64,000 bases of DNA from NCBI GenBank assembly GCA_023434825.1, contig JAEYSH010000038.1, positions 7,380 to 71,379 on the forward strand. Direction: 5' to 3'. A program made the position numbers and the translations under genes. Below, one piece after another: positions 20,811 to 30,042 of this stretch. A model generated the notes under the pieces. It had not been told where the DNA came from and made no database searches. It saw only the letters and a list, made by a program, of their open reading frames with translations. Source of the stretch: Methanobacteriota archaeon (lineage in GTDB: Archaea; Methanobacteriota; Methanobacteria; Methanobacteriales; Methanobacteriaceae). Numbering within the stretch: position 1 is the stretch's first letter; every line of letters begins with the position of its first letter.

Positions 20811-20872
20811 CTATCGGTTATGCGATACATATATTTATAGTTATCGGTTTTCCAATATCTTATATCCGATAG
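20811..20872. promoter_or_regulatory. Candidate PadR operator with repeated TATCGG half-sites
   Basis: Between the divergent Cys-rich and padR-like genes lie TATCG-N6-CGATA (20812-20827), TATCGG-N4-CCAATA (20842-20857) and the inverted half-site CCGATAG (20866-20872) matching CTATCGG (20811-20817). The half-sites surround TATA-like sequence (ACATATATTTATAG). This is the layout expected for an autoregulated divergent promoter. Binding by the PadR protein is inferred. Confidence 0.55.
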
Positions 20873-20908
20873 AAAAAACTATTTAGTCTCGCACCCTATA
20901 TTACCCAC

Positions 20909-21205
20909 ATGGAATGCTGTGAAATGAAAGGATATCTTACATATCTAATACTCTGGATTTTAAGTAAAAACAGCATGAATGGGGCTGAAATCGGCAGAGA
21001 ATTAGAAAAACGGCGAGGTACAAAACCGAGCCCTGGAACAATTTATCCTGCACTTAAAGAATTAAAAAATAAAGGCCTTATTGATGTTGATGAGAATAAA
21101 TTCTATTCTTTAACCGGGAATGGTAAAAAAAAACTGAAATCTTCATGTAAATTTGTCTGCAATATTTTTTACGACATGGAAGAAATGCAAAATTTCTGTG
21201 AATAA
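20909..21205 (+). CDS. PadR-family transcriptional regulator
   Basis: 98 residues forming a winged helix. The motif KPSPGTIYPALKELKNKGLI is the PadR recognition-helix signature, preceded by LILWILSKNSMNGAEIG and followed by the wing. The C-terminal tail is short with cysteines (SSCKFVC, NFCE) and the N-terminus is MECCEMKG, so Cys residues at both ends might sense metals or thiols. No clear ribosome binding site precedes the ATG, and translation may be leaderless. The operator lies just upstream. Confidence 0.88.
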   Translation: MECCEMKGYLTYLILWILSKNSMNGAEIGRELEKRRGTKPSPGTIYPALKELKNKGLIDVDENKFYSLTGNGKKKLKSSCKFVCNIFYDMEEMQNFCE

Positions 21206-21230
21206 TTTAAATGGAAAATAAAAATTAATT

Positions 21231-21383
21231 TTATACACTATGGACATTTAATTCTCTTAAAAGTCGATCTCTCTCACTTTTAAGCTCATTTATTAAGTCT
21301 TCATCGCAATTTCCCTTCTTTTCTAAGAACGCTATGGTCATAGTTAGTGCTTCAAGATTTGCTTCATTCTGGTTAATGGACAT
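21231..21383 (-). CDS. Small helical protein, 50 aa, unknown
   Basis: Starts at ATG 21383 behind AAGAGGTTTTCTT. The product begins MSINQNEANLEALTMTIAFL and ends LKSERDRLLRELNVHSV; it is charged and likely forms two helices. It resembles no family I can name. It is convergent with padR and lies about 55 bases downstream of nothing on its own strand except the GMC gene's end region, so it may have its own promoter in the 21384-21437 gap or be the last gene of a longer unit. Confidence 0.55.
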   Translation of the reverse strand: MSINQNEANLEALTMTIAFLEKKGNCDEDLINELKSERDRLLRELNVHSV

Positions 21384-21437
21384 AAGAAAACCTCTTTTTA
21401 AATTTATTAATCTAATTAGAATTTACCCTAATAACTA

Positions 21438-22727
21438 TTAAATCATTTCATTTATTTTTCTGGAAACTTTTAATGCAAGTGCTGAAGTAAGTAAAATTGT
21501 AGGTAAACCCTGCGAACGAGGTGCTAGAGACAGATCAGCGACCCACAATCCGTCGGGTAACCATGAAGGTTTCATTGAGGGCACATCCTCTTTAGTAAGT
21601 GGTACTGTTCCACCTAGATGGCCTCCATTGTGCACACCATTAATAAACGGACCTGAAACACCTGCAGATTCCATGATTTTTTTAGCTTCACCAATTGCTT
21701 CATCCAAACGGATATGATCTTCTTTTTTAATGGATTTTTGCACTTTTCCATCTTCAAAAACTGCTCCTTCTTCTATATCTGCAAGTTTAATCATCATACC
21801 AACTCGATCATCTATAGAAACATTCCTCCATGGTTTATGGAACCAGTGAGATAAAATATCAAGGTAAGGAGAAAGAATATAATCTTCATGTTTCGTATAC
21901 CACGTCATAGGAGGTTCTTTAATCTGATTTGCGCATTTAAGGACACCGCCTAATGTAAGAACAATATCAACCCAAAGATTATCTTGAGCAGGCAATCCAG
22001 AGGCTTTTAGTATCTGTGCAGTACCGATACCTCCAGCAGCCAAAACTACGATATCTGCTTTAATGGTTCTTGTTTTATTTCCGGATTTTACAATAACTCC
22101 TTTTGCCTGGCCATTTTCAATTATAACCTTTTCAACTTTAGATGAGGTATGTAATTTTGCACCAGCACTAATAGCATCGTTTAAAAAGCTTCTTGAATCC
22201 CATCTTGCACCAGTTGCACATCCAAGTTCACATAACCCACAAGAAGTGCATTTAACTGAATCTACAGCTTTTGGAGTTGCTTTTGGCTCTAATCCTAACT
22301 TTTCTGCTGCTTCAAACATATTTTTAGTTACTTGTTGCCATCTTTGCTTCGGAAATTCAGAAATGCCAATATTTCTTTCAATTTCTTCAAATTCTGGCGT
22401 AAGATCAAGCCCAATTTCTTTTAATCCATGTTCTGCACGTACCATATTACCGCAGGATAGCACAGTAGAACCTCCAGTAGTTAAACCCCTTATTAAAACA
22501 AGGTCTTCTGCTGAACGTGTTGTATCCATAGGAGGAAATAACCGAGTAATAGTTTTTTCATTTCCTAAAAGTCCGGTTCTTCTAAAAGGTGCAGCCAATG
22601 ATAAAAGACGTCTGAATGGTTTAAAAGGTTCTCCTGCCTCTAAAATAATTACATCAAAACCTTTATTTGATAATTCACGAGCTGCTGTAGCTCCTCCAGC
22701 TCCAGTTCCTACAACTATTGCTCTCAC
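21438..22727 (-). CDS. GMC-type FAD oxidoreductase with an Fe-S-like cysteine motif
   Basis: 429 residues. The N-terminus [21 protein letters not shown] is a Rossmann FAD-binding fold; [20 protein letters not shown] is the GMC flavin-contact segment, and HNGGHLGGT with a C-terminal FAD loop completes the fold. Near residue 160, [11 protein letters not shown] has the CxxCxxCxxxC spacing of a [4Fe-4S] site, absent in ordinary GMC oxidases. It probably oxidises or reduces an alcohol/aldehyde using an Fe-S electron carrier rather than O2. The GTG start (behind GAGGTAGAAAC) overlaps the upstream gene's TGA, so it is the last gene of the operon from 27332. Confidence 0.85.
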   Translation of the reverse strand: MRAIVVGTGAGGATAARELSNKGFDVIILEAGEPFKPFRRLLSLAAPFRRTGLLGNEKTITRLFPPMDTTRSAEDLVLIRGLTTGGSTVLSCGNMVRAEHGLKEIGLDLTPEFEEIERNIGISEFPKQRWQQVTKNMFEAAEKLGLEPKATPKAVDSVKCTSCGLCELGCATGARWDSRSFLNDAISAGAKLHTSSKVEKVIIENGQAKGVIVKSGNKTRTIKADIVVLAAGGIGTAQILKASGLPAQDNLWVDIVLTLGGVLKCANQIKEPPMTWYTKHEDYILSPYLDILSHWFHKPWRNVSIDDRVGMMIKLADIEEGAVFEDGKVQKSIKKEDHIRLDEAIGEAKKIMESAGVSGPFINGVHNGGHLGGTVPLTKEDVPSMKPSWLPDGLWVADLSLAPRSQGLPTILLTSALALKVSRKINEMI

Positions 22728-23329
22728 GTTTCTACCTCATTTATACAAGCTATACATTCAGATGAGCCATCTGTAATTCTATCTTTAAATTCCATTTCCA
22801 TATTTTGATTTAAACCATTAACCACGCCTTCATCTACAGCGCTTAAAACCATGCAAGTTTCATGAGTATAATATTTGGATAATGAGCATCTATTTACGAC
22901 CATGATATTTTTTCCACCATCATTTTCTATTTTAAACTCAATTCCAAGTATTTTGTAAAGCAATTTAGCAGCTTTTTGCAAATCACCAAAACTGTTTCCA
23001 ACACCAAGCCTTTGGCCAGCTTCCTTCCCTAATTGATATCCAACTTCATACATAGATTTTCTGGCTATTTTAATAGCTTCTGTAGGGCCCAATTCTTCAA
23101 CTAAAACTTTAACCCTTTTATTATGTGCATCAGCCATTATAGCTCTTCTTTCTTCTAGATTACCTTTTAGAACTTCATCTTGTTCAGTAATTTCATCTAT
23201 TTTCCATGGAGTATACCTTTTTATAACAGTATTTAACCCTGCTATTGTCTCTGTAGCCACATGATCAAGTTCGTTTATTTTAGTAGAGTTTGGAAGCCAT
23301 ATTGACGAAATTATTAGTTTTATACTCAT
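22724..23329 (-). CDS. ATC-hydrolase/V4R-like small protein
   Basis: 201 residues. The first 110 are helical (with AEALG-like [19 protein letters not shown] and a [14 protein letters not shown] segment). The last 80 contain [29 protein letters not shown] and [13 protein letters not shown], which fit the pattern of the L-2-amino-thiazoline-4-carboxylate hydrolase / 4-vinyl-reductase-like group, where conserved cysteines follow a helical region. Enzymatic activity is not certain. ATG 23329 follows GAGGTGCAATC and overlaps the preceding stop as ATGA; the following gene overlaps as GTGA. Confidence 0.6.
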   Translation of the reverse strand: MSIKLIISSIWLPNSTKINELDHVATETIAGLNTVIKRYTPWKIDEITEQDEVLKGNLEERRAIMADAHNKRVKVLVEELGPTEAIKIARKSMYEVGYQLGKEAGQRLGVGNSFGDLQKAAKLLYKILGIEFKIENDGGKNIMVVNRCSLSKYYTHETCMVLSAVDEGVVNGLNQNMEMEFKDRITDGSSECIACINEVET

Positions 23330-26103
23330 GATTGCACCTCAGTAAATCCCGAATGTAATATATTATTAGGTTTAGTTCCAGCATGATAAATAAATTCAAT
23401 AACATCTTTATTTCTTTTGATGATTGACTTTCTTTTAAGTTTAAGATTTGCTGTTAAATCAGCCCCTATTTCAAGATCATTATGCAAAACTACGTACTTT
23501 TTAATTTTTTCTGGCCTTGAAAGTTTTTTATTTATCTTTTTAATGCCATCATCTATATCATAGTTTAATTTTTCATTTTCAACCCATAAAAATGCACTGC
23601 AGTAAGGTTTTCCATCGCCAATTACCATTGCTTCTTCAATTAGAGAAATATTTTTAAGCATTCCCTCAATTTTAAGTGGACTTATGGTTTTTCCATAAGC
23701 ATTTACTATAACCTCTTTTTTACGTCCGGTGATTACAAGACTACCTTCTGGTGTCAAATCACCGAAATCCCCAGTGCAAAGCCATCCTTCCTTAAAAAGA
23801 GAACTAGAATCTTTCTTAAAATAACCCCATGTTAATTGAGGTCCTTTTATCATTATTTCTCCATCTTCATCTATTTTAATCAAAGTTGAAGGTAAAGGCT
23901 CACCAACTGTTCCAATTCTATTTCTTCCAACTCTATTAATGGTTACAAGCGGCGCTTCGGTTAATCCATAAGCATTATAGACTTCAATACCCATTTCATG
24001 GTAAAATTGGAGTAAATCATCGCTTATTGGTGCAGAACCAACAATTAATTGAGCACATCTATCTAAACCTGCTTTTTTAAGAACTTCCCTTTTAATTAAT
24101 TTTCCTAACATTGTCTTTAAAATTCCACTGGAATTTTCGTAAAGTTTCCCAATTCTCGTTTTTATAACGCTATCATGAACTTTTTCATAAAAACGAGGCA
24201 CTGAAAAGAATATTTTAGGTCTAACTTTGCGGAGGGCTTTTTCAAGATCATGGAAATTCTCTAAAAAGTAAATATCAAGTGTTGCAGGAGCATAGTAAGG
24301 AGAATATGTGCCCATAATTCCTTCTACTACATGATTCATTGGAAGAAAAGATAAATAAGACACTTCACTGATTCTGTCTTTCCATGGTGGCATTGAAGCA
24401 ATAAATTCAGCCATCCAGCGCAAGTTTCCATGATTAAACATAACTCCTTTAGGTTTTCCAGTTGTTCCGGAGGTATATCGTATTGTAGCAAGGTCATTGA
24501 AATTTAAGGGAACATTTAAAACCTCAGTTACTTCTTCGCCCATTTTAAGGAATTTTTTCCAATAAACAACATTTAAATTATTACGAGTTCCATCTCCACA
24601 AAATGAAATAACTGGAATTTCAACATTACACTTTTTTATACCCTTTAAAACTTCAAGAGTTCCTGCAAAAAGCATTTTTGCCCCACTGTCATATATTATT
24701 TCCCTAATTTCATTTAATGGACTTGTGTAATAAATAGGAACACTTATAGCGCCTGCAAGCCCAATTGCTATGTCTAAAATAAGATATCGTGTACTATTAT
24801 AACCTACAATTGCTATTCTATCTCCCTTTTTAACTCCCAATTTTTGAAGAGATTTTAATGCCGAAATAATATCTTTATAAATATCCTTTGAACTGGACTT
24901 TTTAATTTCATCATTTACAATATCATAATAATTAACCTGCCTGCTCCTACTTTGAAGCCTGAACAAAGCCTGTTCATGAACTGTGCGGTCAGATCTGTGT
25001 AAAAATCCATAATAAACAGCAAATTCAAGGATTTTAGGCAAATATTCTTGCCAGTTATAATTATAATATCCTATCAATTCATCAGAATTATCTCTTCTGT
25101 ATTCCCTGTTTTCATTAAAATAAGGTGAAAGGGTATTCATGGTTTCAATTAATTTTGCATTACCTTTTCCAAATAAACCGCTGAAAGATGAAATTTTTTT
25201 GATTGATGAACCACTAAAAGGCATATAAAAAGGATCATTAAGTTTAACATTAAGATTATCTTCAGTCCATTCTTTAACAAAGTTAATAAGCTCTTTTACC
25301 GTAGGAAGACAATCTTTTGGTGCTGTTAGGTGAAAAGTTTTATTTACTGCTCTTTTGTGAAATGTAAGGTTTACCACAGAATCTGCAACATAATCTACAG
25401 GCACTAAATTGATCTTCATATCTTTTGAAACGGGGATTAATTTCAATTTTCCACTTAAATAAAGTCTTAAAGGCACATAAACCGTATTAAACGTTTTAAT
25501 ATATCCTGTGGAAGAATCACCTACAATCATGCTTGGGCGAAATATTGAAAAATCAAATGATGATTTTTTAACTTCCACCTCGCTTTCAAATTTGGTTTTT
25601 TCATAATTACTTAAAAATCCATTATCTGAAGTCAAATCATTTTCACTAACTGTACCTTTTTTACCTCCTGCAACATAAGCAGTAGAAATATGAGAAAATC
25701 GTTCCAATCCGTGATCTTCATGAGCTGATTGAGCCAATTTTAGCACATTTTGGGTTCCCAATACATTGATTTTATGTAATTTTTCAAAAGTCGATTTAAG
25801 GCTCCAATCCGCAGCAGAATGAATTACATGAGTAACAATTCGAATTAATTCATTATATTCTTCTTTTTCTAATCCAAGATTATTTTGAGTAATATCCCCA
25901 TTTAAAACATGGATTTTATTCTCTATTTCGTTTAAAAGCTCTGGAAATTCCCACCATGCTCGGTACAGCCTATTTACAGAATCTTCTTTATCTTTACCCC
26001 TTACTAAAACAATAATTTTATCATTATCTCCTTCAAGAAGACGAATGGCAATTTGAGTCCCTAAAAATCCATTTGCTCCAGTTAGCAGTACAGATTTATT
26101 CAT
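23326..26103 (-). CDS. Fusion of acyl (thioester) reductase and long-chain acyl-CoA ligase
   Basis: About 925 residues in two modules. Residues 1-380 are an extended SDR of the fatty acyl-CoA/thioester reductase type: SVLLTGANGFLGTQIA, HSAADWSL, STAYVAG and the YxxxK active site in NYEKTKFE (about 167-171). Residues about 390-925 are an AMP-forming ligase of the long-chain FadD15 kind: IRYTSGTTGKPKGVMFNHGN, NAYGLTEAP, CTGDFGDL and GRKKEVIVNAYGKTISP. No phosphopantetheine carrier domain is present, and the order (reductase first) is the reverse of bacterial carboxylic acid reductases. It could activate a fatty acid and reduce it to aldehyde/alcohol. ATG 26103 with GTGAGATA is preferred; it overlaps the upstream gene's stop. 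Confidence 0.85.
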   Translation of the reverse strand: MNKSVLLTGANGFLGTQIAIRLLEGDNDKIIVLVRGKDKEDSVNRLYRAWWEFPELLNEIENKIHVLNGDITQNNLGLEKEEYNELIRIVTHVIHSAADWSLKSTFEKLHKINVLGTQNVLKLAQSAHEDHGLERFSHISTAYVAGGKKGTVSENDLTSDNGFLSNYEKTKFESEVEVKKSSFDFSIFRPSMIVGDSSTGYIKTFNTVYVPLRLYLSGKLKLIPVSKDMKINLVPVDYVADSVVNLTFHKRAVNKTFHLTAPKDCLPTVKELINFVKEWTEDNLNVKLNDPFYMPFSGSSIKKISSFSGLFGKGNAKLIETMNTLSPYFNENREYRRDNSDELIGYYNYNWQEYLPKILEFAVYYGFLHRSDRTVHEQALFRLQSRSRQVNYYDIVNDEIKKSSSKDIYKDIISALKSLQKLGVKKGDRIAIVGYNSTRYLILDIAIGLAGAISVPIYYTSPLNEIREIIYDSGAKMLFAGTLEVLKGIKKCNVEIPVISFCGDGTRNNLNVVYWKKFLKMGEEVTEVLNVPLNFNDLATIRYTSGTTGKPKGVMFNHGNLRWMAEFIASMPPWKDRISEVSYLSFLPMNHVVEGIMGTYSPYYAPATLDIYFLENFHDLEKALRKVRPKIFFSVPRFYEKVHDSVIKTRIGKLYENSSGILKTMLGKLIKREVLKKAGLDRCAQLIVGSAPISDDLLQFYHEMGIEVYNAYGLTEAPLVTINRVGRNRIGTVGEPLPSTLIKIDEDGEIMIKGPQLTWGYFKKDSSSLFKEGWLCTGDFGDLTPEGSLVITGRKKEVIVNAYGKTISPLKIEGMLKNISLIEEAMVIGDGKPYCSAFLWVENEKLNYDIDDGIKKINKKLSRPEKIKKYVVLHNDLEIGADLTANLKLKRKSIIKRNKDVIEFIYHAGTKPNNILHSGFTEVQS

Positions 26104-27332
26104 TATCTCACATTCCATCCTTTTTCTTTAAGAAAATTTCTAAGTATTTCAGGATTCTTTATTGCACGGCTAAGATGCTCTTTAAATCCATTATTTAATT
26201 TATCATACTGGTGATTCGGATTTTCAATTAACTCATCAATTTTCTGGCTTAATTCATCCCAAATTTTAGGCGACATATAATCAATTAAATAATCATCCAA
26301 TTTCAATTCTTTATAAAAACCTTTGAGGCGTGTGTCGTGCCCTACAGCTATTTGAGGTACCTTCGCTTCAAGAGACAAAACTCCGGCATGATAACGTGAA
26401 GTTACAAGTAATTCAAGACTTCTAAGGATACTGGTCATCTGTGAAGCATTATATTCCCTTGATGAGAATATTTTAACCATTTCGGGGTTCTTAATTTTTT
26501 CTTTTATACATCTGGCCAGCGGCTCATCCAGTTCTTCCATGCAGATTAATGCCACCTGTTTACCATGATTTTCAATTATTCTATCTGCCTCTTCTGCCCA
26601 TTTAACTGCCAGATGCTCGCTTGCGCCAATTCTCTCTTTAGATCTAGAATAATAATAAGGCCATTTATAGATATTCTCTTTTTTACCCCAGGGACGCATT
26701 ACAACTGGCCAAAGATAAAAATCAATTGGTGCAAGACCTACTACCCCTAAATTAGATCCTTCAAATGCATCATTTAAAATATGAGCATCTTTTCTTTCTG
26801 TTTTAAATGTAAATGCACAGTCTGCAGTTGTATCAATAGGTGCTTTAACCCCAAATTTTTTAAGTTCATTTTCAGCTAATTTGGTTCTTGTCAAAATTAA
26901 ATCCGTTTTACTTGCTTCTCGCCTAACTAAACGCCTGTTAAAAGATGATAGATTTCCAACATCTACTGCATAAGCAAGACTTGACTTTTTAAAATTATGT
27001 GCACACCTTGTTGCCCATAAAAATGCCCAAAGAAGTGCTGATGTCCAGGTATCCATATAACAGCTTCCTTCAACTAATAAAAGGACATCATGTTCTTTAA
27101 CCAGTCTTCTTATATCAAAGAAAAATATAGAATGAATAGAAGCAATCTTCAAATACTCATCTTCTTTAAGATAACGCCTTAAATTATTTTCATTTAGCGT
27201 TGGGACAGTAATTTTAGCTTTTTGTCCTACTATTGACCTAATATCTTCTATAATAGCTAGCAATCTTGCTTCAGAGCCAGTATTATTGGCACCGTTATAA
27301 CCCAATAAGAGAATTTTCGGAGAATTTTTCAT
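26103..27332 (-). CDS. Polysaccharide pyruvyl transferase family protein
   Basis: About 409 residues. The N-terminal [20 protein letters not shown] and the C-terminal [20 protein letters not shown] (with the conserved R-x-H) are characteristic of the CsaB/polysaccharide pyruvyl transferase family, which adds pyruvate ketals to sugars from PEP. ATG 27332 was chosen because a TATA-like TTATTTATATTATG lies immediately before an alternative TTG at 27371, leaving no room for a leader. Placement directly upstream of the acyl reductase/ligase suggests a cell-envelope or secondary-metabolite pathway, which is inference. Confidence 0.8.
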   Translation of the reverse strand: MKNSPKILLLGYNGANNTGSEARLLAIIEDIRSIVGQKAKITVPTLNENNLRRYLKEDEYLKIASIHSIFFFDIRRLVKEHDVLLLVEGSCYMDTWTSALLWAFLWATRCAHNFKKSSLAYAVDVGNLSSFNRRLVRREASKTDLILTRTKLAENELKKFGVKAPIDTTADCAFTFKTERKDAHILNDAFEGSNLGVVGLAPIDFYLWPVVMRPWGKKENIYKWPYYYSRSKERIGASEHLAVKWAEEADRIIENHGKQVALICMEELDEPLARCIKEKIKNPEMVKIFSSREYNASQMTSILRSLELLVTSRYHAGVLSLEAKVPQIAVGHDTRLKGFYKELKLDDYLIDYMSPKIWDELSQKIDELIENPNHQYDKLNNGFKEHLSRAIKNPEILRNFLKEKGWNVR

Positions 27333-27431
27333 AATATTTCCCACAGCATTTTTACATTTTTTTAAATTCAAACATAATATAAATAATTTAACATTTAAAG
27401 TTAAAGCGCATAACTCCTTTTTAATGTAAAT

Positions 27432-28313
27432 TTAGTTATATTTGTTTCTTATTTTCTCATATCCTACTGTATTAAAGCTGCAATCTTTCATGCATATAGT
27501 ACATCCGTGACATAAATCCTTTATGATTTTTGTTTTGCCGTCTTTTTCAATTATTGCATTTTCAGGACACTTTCTAATACATTTTCCACATTTCCCGCAG
27601 AAATCAGGAATCCATAAATGTTCATTTAAATTATTAACTGGCAAGTTTTGAATACTGGTGAATATTACTGAAATTCTTTGCCTTGGACCAAATTCAGGGG
27701 TTATTAACATTCCATGTCTGCCCCTGTATCCTAAGCCTGCATATTGAGCAAGATGCGGATACATAACAATTCCACCAGCCGGATGACTGGCATGAGCTCC
27801 AAAACCATTTTCTCTTAAAAATTCTGCAAGTTCATTTGTTTTTTTACCCAGATCATCATAGGTTACAATGCCCATTTCTTGAGTAGCATCACTTGGAGCT
27901 GCATTAACAGCATCTTTATCCATTTCCATTATTAATACAATTGCATTTTCATATAGAACTGCTTTATCTTTAAATATCAGCTCAGAAGGCACTTTTACAT
28001 ATCCTAACTTATTTACACCGATTGAGTTAGCATAATTTTCAAATTTATCGAAAAATTCATTTTTTACTTCCGTTTTTGGATTTTCTGGATTATTTTTTAA
28101 TGATTTTACAGTAATTTCCATATTTTTTGCTATTGAAAGTTGTTTTGGAAGCGTTTTTAGTGTAATTTCCAGTTTATCTGGCATCAATTTATTTGGAGAC
28201 ATTGGAGATGCCATTAAACATCCTTCTCTTTCTTTTACACTTTCTTCAAGTTTATTTACCTTTGTAAGCCTGTAATCAGCATATTTATTCTTTAAACTAT
28301 TCAATGAAATCAT
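27432..28313 (-). CDS. 4Fe-4S double-cluster protein, reductive dehalogenase/QueG-like ferredoxin domain
   Basis: 293 residues. The first 90 are polar and of no known type. The middle (about 105-230, with GFGAHASHPAGGIVMYPHLA, GYRGRHGMLITPEFGPRQR) resembles the region before the ferredoxin domain in epoxyqueuosine-reductase and dehalogenase-like proteins. The C-terminus carries CGKCGKCIRKCP and CHGCTICMKDC, two [4Fe-4S] sites. It follows the TetR gene by one base, sharing its GGAGTTATGAA ribosome binding site, so TetR probably controls it. Substrate unknown. Confidence 0.78.
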   Translation of the reverse strand: MISLNSLKNKYADYRLTKVNKLEESVKEREGCLMASPMSPNKLMPDKLEITLKTLPKQLSIAKNMEITVKSLKNNPENPKTEVKNEFFDKFENYANSIGVNKLGYVKVPSELIFKDKAVLYENAIVLIMEMDKDAVNAAPSDATQEMGIVTYDDLGKKTNELAEFLRENGFGAHASHPAGGIVMYPHLAQYAGLGYRGRHGMLITPEFGPRQRISVIFTSIQNLPVNNLNEHLWIPDFCGKCGKCIRKCPENAIIEKDGKTKIIKDLCHGCTICMKDCSFNTVGYEKIRNKYN

Positions 28314-28314
28314 T

Positions 28315-28932
28315 TCATAACTCCTTTAAACTATTTACAAAATAGTCCAGGTGTTTTTCAATCAATTTTTCATTCTGGCTTGTATTTGAACCTTCACTTT
28401 GCAAAAGAAGATATTCCTGGAATAAAGTGAATATTGTATATTGAAATTCCATTGCTTTAATTTCCGGATCTATTTTAGCTATTATTCCATTATTAACCAT
28501 AATTTCTAATATTTTCTTTGAAAAAGAGTATGGTTCTTGAATTAAACATTGCAACATAATTTTTCTGGCTCTTTCATCTCTGAACTGTTCACTGGATATA
28601 ATTTTAAATATTTGATCCATTTTTGGATTTTTAAAAAGATTCAAGGTTAAATTAGCCCTTTGAATAAAAATTTCAGGCTTAATATGATCTATTTTCTGAA
28701 TATTTGCTTCAGGAGGCCTCATTTTCACTAATTCTTTCTTAAAATACTGGAAAATATGTTCCATTATATCATCTTTACTTCTATAATGATTGTATATTGA
28801 GCTTTCTCTAATTCCTACTTCTCTTGCAATTTCACGGACTGAAACTGCATCGAATCCCTTTTGTGAGAATAAATCAAGAGATACATCGAATATTTTTTGT
28901 TTTGTAGATATTTTTGAGGTAATTTTTTTCAT
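28315..28932 (-). CDS. TetR/AcrR-family transcriptional regulator
   Basis: About 205 residues. The N-terminal helix-turn-helix reads TKQKIFDVSLDLFSQKGF then VREIAREVGIRESSIYNHY, the TetR signature. The C-terminal part is a helical ligand domain with no informative motif. ATG 28932 with GGAGTTCAATATC is preferred over the in-frame GTG at 28965, which lies in the operator. Two matching palindromes upstream suggest autoregulation of this two-gene unit. Confidence 0.9.
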   Translation of the reverse strand: MKKITSKISTKQKIFDVSLDLFSQKGFDAVSVREIAREVGIRESSIYNHYRSKDDIMEHIFQYFKKELVKMRPPEANIQKIDHIKPEIFIQRANLTLNLFKNPKMDQIFKIISSEQFRDERARKIMLQCLIQEPYSFSKKILEIMVNNGIIAKIDPEIKAMEFQYTIFTLFQEYLLLQSEGSNTSQNEKLIEKHLDYFVNSLKEL

Positions 28933-28952
28933 GATATTGAACTCCAGTAACA

Positions 28953-28970
28953 CTAACGAACACACGTTAG
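28953..28970. promoter_or_regulatory. TetR operator, promoter-proximal site
   Basis: CTAACG-N6-CGTTAG, a perfect 6-bp inverted repeat 20 bases before the TetR ATG, with the same architecture as the site at 29009-29026. It would overlap the transcription start of the TetR unit, consistent with repression. Confidence 0.65.
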
Positions 28971-29008
28971 CTTCTTGACTATACCTATTGATGTTCTACT
29001 ATATAAAG

Positions 29009-29026
29009 GTAACGAACGTACGTTAG
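29009..29026. promoter_or_regulatory. TetR operator, upstream site, beside TATA box
   Basis: TAACG-N6-CGTTA (29010-29025), with the centre forming the palindrome ACGTACGT. On the minus strand the TATA-like TTTATATAG lies at about 28999-29007 directly next to it, so the two operator copies bracket the promoter of the TetR gene. Confidence 0.65.
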
Positions 29027-29054
29027 TTAAATATTTAAAAATAAATTATTATAA

Positions 29055-29441
29055 CTAAATAAAAGATTTATCATGAGTTTGAGGTTTTTTTGAATATTCA
29101 ATCTCTAAAGTGCAGTATTTTTCTATATAAGTTTTCAATTCTGTAATTAAATCATGTTTACATCCGTTACCTTCATCTTTCCATAAATACTCACTAATTT
29201 CAAAATAAGAAGTATTGTCCTTATTTTCAACATTATAATAATTATCCATGAATTTTTCGTCCAAATCACTTTCAGAAAGCTTTTCATTACTGATCCAGTA
29301 TTTAATCATTAGATAATTACCATATTTTTCGCAATCTTCTTGAATAATTAAATTTAATGGCTTTTCATATCTATTTAAATATAAATCATTATACGAATAA
29401 TTTTTAAGAACTAATAGCCCATTATAAGTTTTTTTGGTCAT
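29055..29441 (-). CDS. Hypothetical acidic protein, 128 aa
   Basis: The product is polar and rich in Tyr, Asn, Lys and Glu, without membrane segments or Cys clusters; no family is recognised. A strong GGAGGTTCGAT ribosome binding site precedes the ATG. The promoter region is about 130 bases long and shared with the divergent FMN-binding protein gene. It could be a stress or immunity-type small protein, but nothing in the sequence shows this. Confidence 0.6.
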   Translation of the reverse strand: MTKKTYNGLLVLKNYSYNDLYLNRYEKPLNLIIQEDCEKYGNYLMIKYWISNEKLSESDLDEKFMDNYYNVENKDNTSYFEISEYLWKDEGNGCKHDLITELKTYIEKYCTLEIEYSKKPQTHDKSFI

Positions 29442-29570
29442 ATCGAACCTCCAAATTAATAATATTATATTTAACTAATTTAATAATTATTTTCCAATAT
29501 AAACTGATTTCTTCGCTTTGGCATTAATTTTAAATAAAAGTATAATTTAAACTCTTTATGGTGGAGATAA

Positions 29571-30032
29571 ATGAGAAGAAGGGATAAAGAAATAAAAGAC
29601 CTCGCAATTATTGAAGGTATATTAAAAGAAGCCAAGGTTTGTAGAATTGCTTTATGTGATAATAATAAACCTTATATTGTGCCCATGAACTTTGGCCATA
29701 AAGATAAATACATCTATCTTCACTCAGCAACTGAAGGACTTAAAATAGACATTTTAAATAAAAATAACAACATTTGCTTTGAAGTGGACATTAAAAATGA
29801 AATTGTAAAGTCAAAAATTGCATGTAACTGGGGAATGAAATATTATAGCGTAATTGGCTCTGGAAAGGCCTATTTTATAGAAGATATAAAAGAAAAAAAG
29901 AATGCATTGGACATTATAATGCAAAAATACAGCGATAAAGAATCATTTGAATATTCAAAATCTGCCTTAGATAAAACTATAGTGATTAAAGCAGAATTAA
30001 CAGAAATAACCGGGAAAAAATCGGGACATTAG
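29571..30032 (+). CDS. Pyridoxamine 5'-phosphate oxidase-like FMN protein (NimA type)
   Basis: 153 residues. The pattern MRRRDKEIKD, ILKEAKVCRIALCDNNKPYI, PMNFGHKDKYIYLHSATEG and CFEVD corresponds to the 5-nitroimidazole reductase-like (NimA) split-barrel family, which binds FMN. GGTGGAGATAA is the ribosome binding site. It is followed after ten bases by the NQO1-like flavoprotein and then the Fpg-like gene, probably one operon. The physiological substrate is unknown. Confidence 0.85.
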   Translation: MRRRDKEIKDLAIIEGILKEAKVCRIALCDNNKPYIVPMNFGHKDKYIYLHSATEGLKIDILNKNNNICFEVDIKNEIVKSKIACNWGMKYYSVIGSGKAYFIEDIKEKKNALDIIMQKYSDKESFEYSKSALDKTIVIKAELTEITGKKSGH

Positions 30033-30042
30033 ATGTGATTAT

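Noticed and set aside
22063..22776. 237-codon frame on the plus strand opposite the GMC oxidoreductase gene
   Set aside because: It is antisense to a gene with clear FAD motifs and good ribosome binding site; composition is Pro/Ser/Phe-rich as expected for a shadow.
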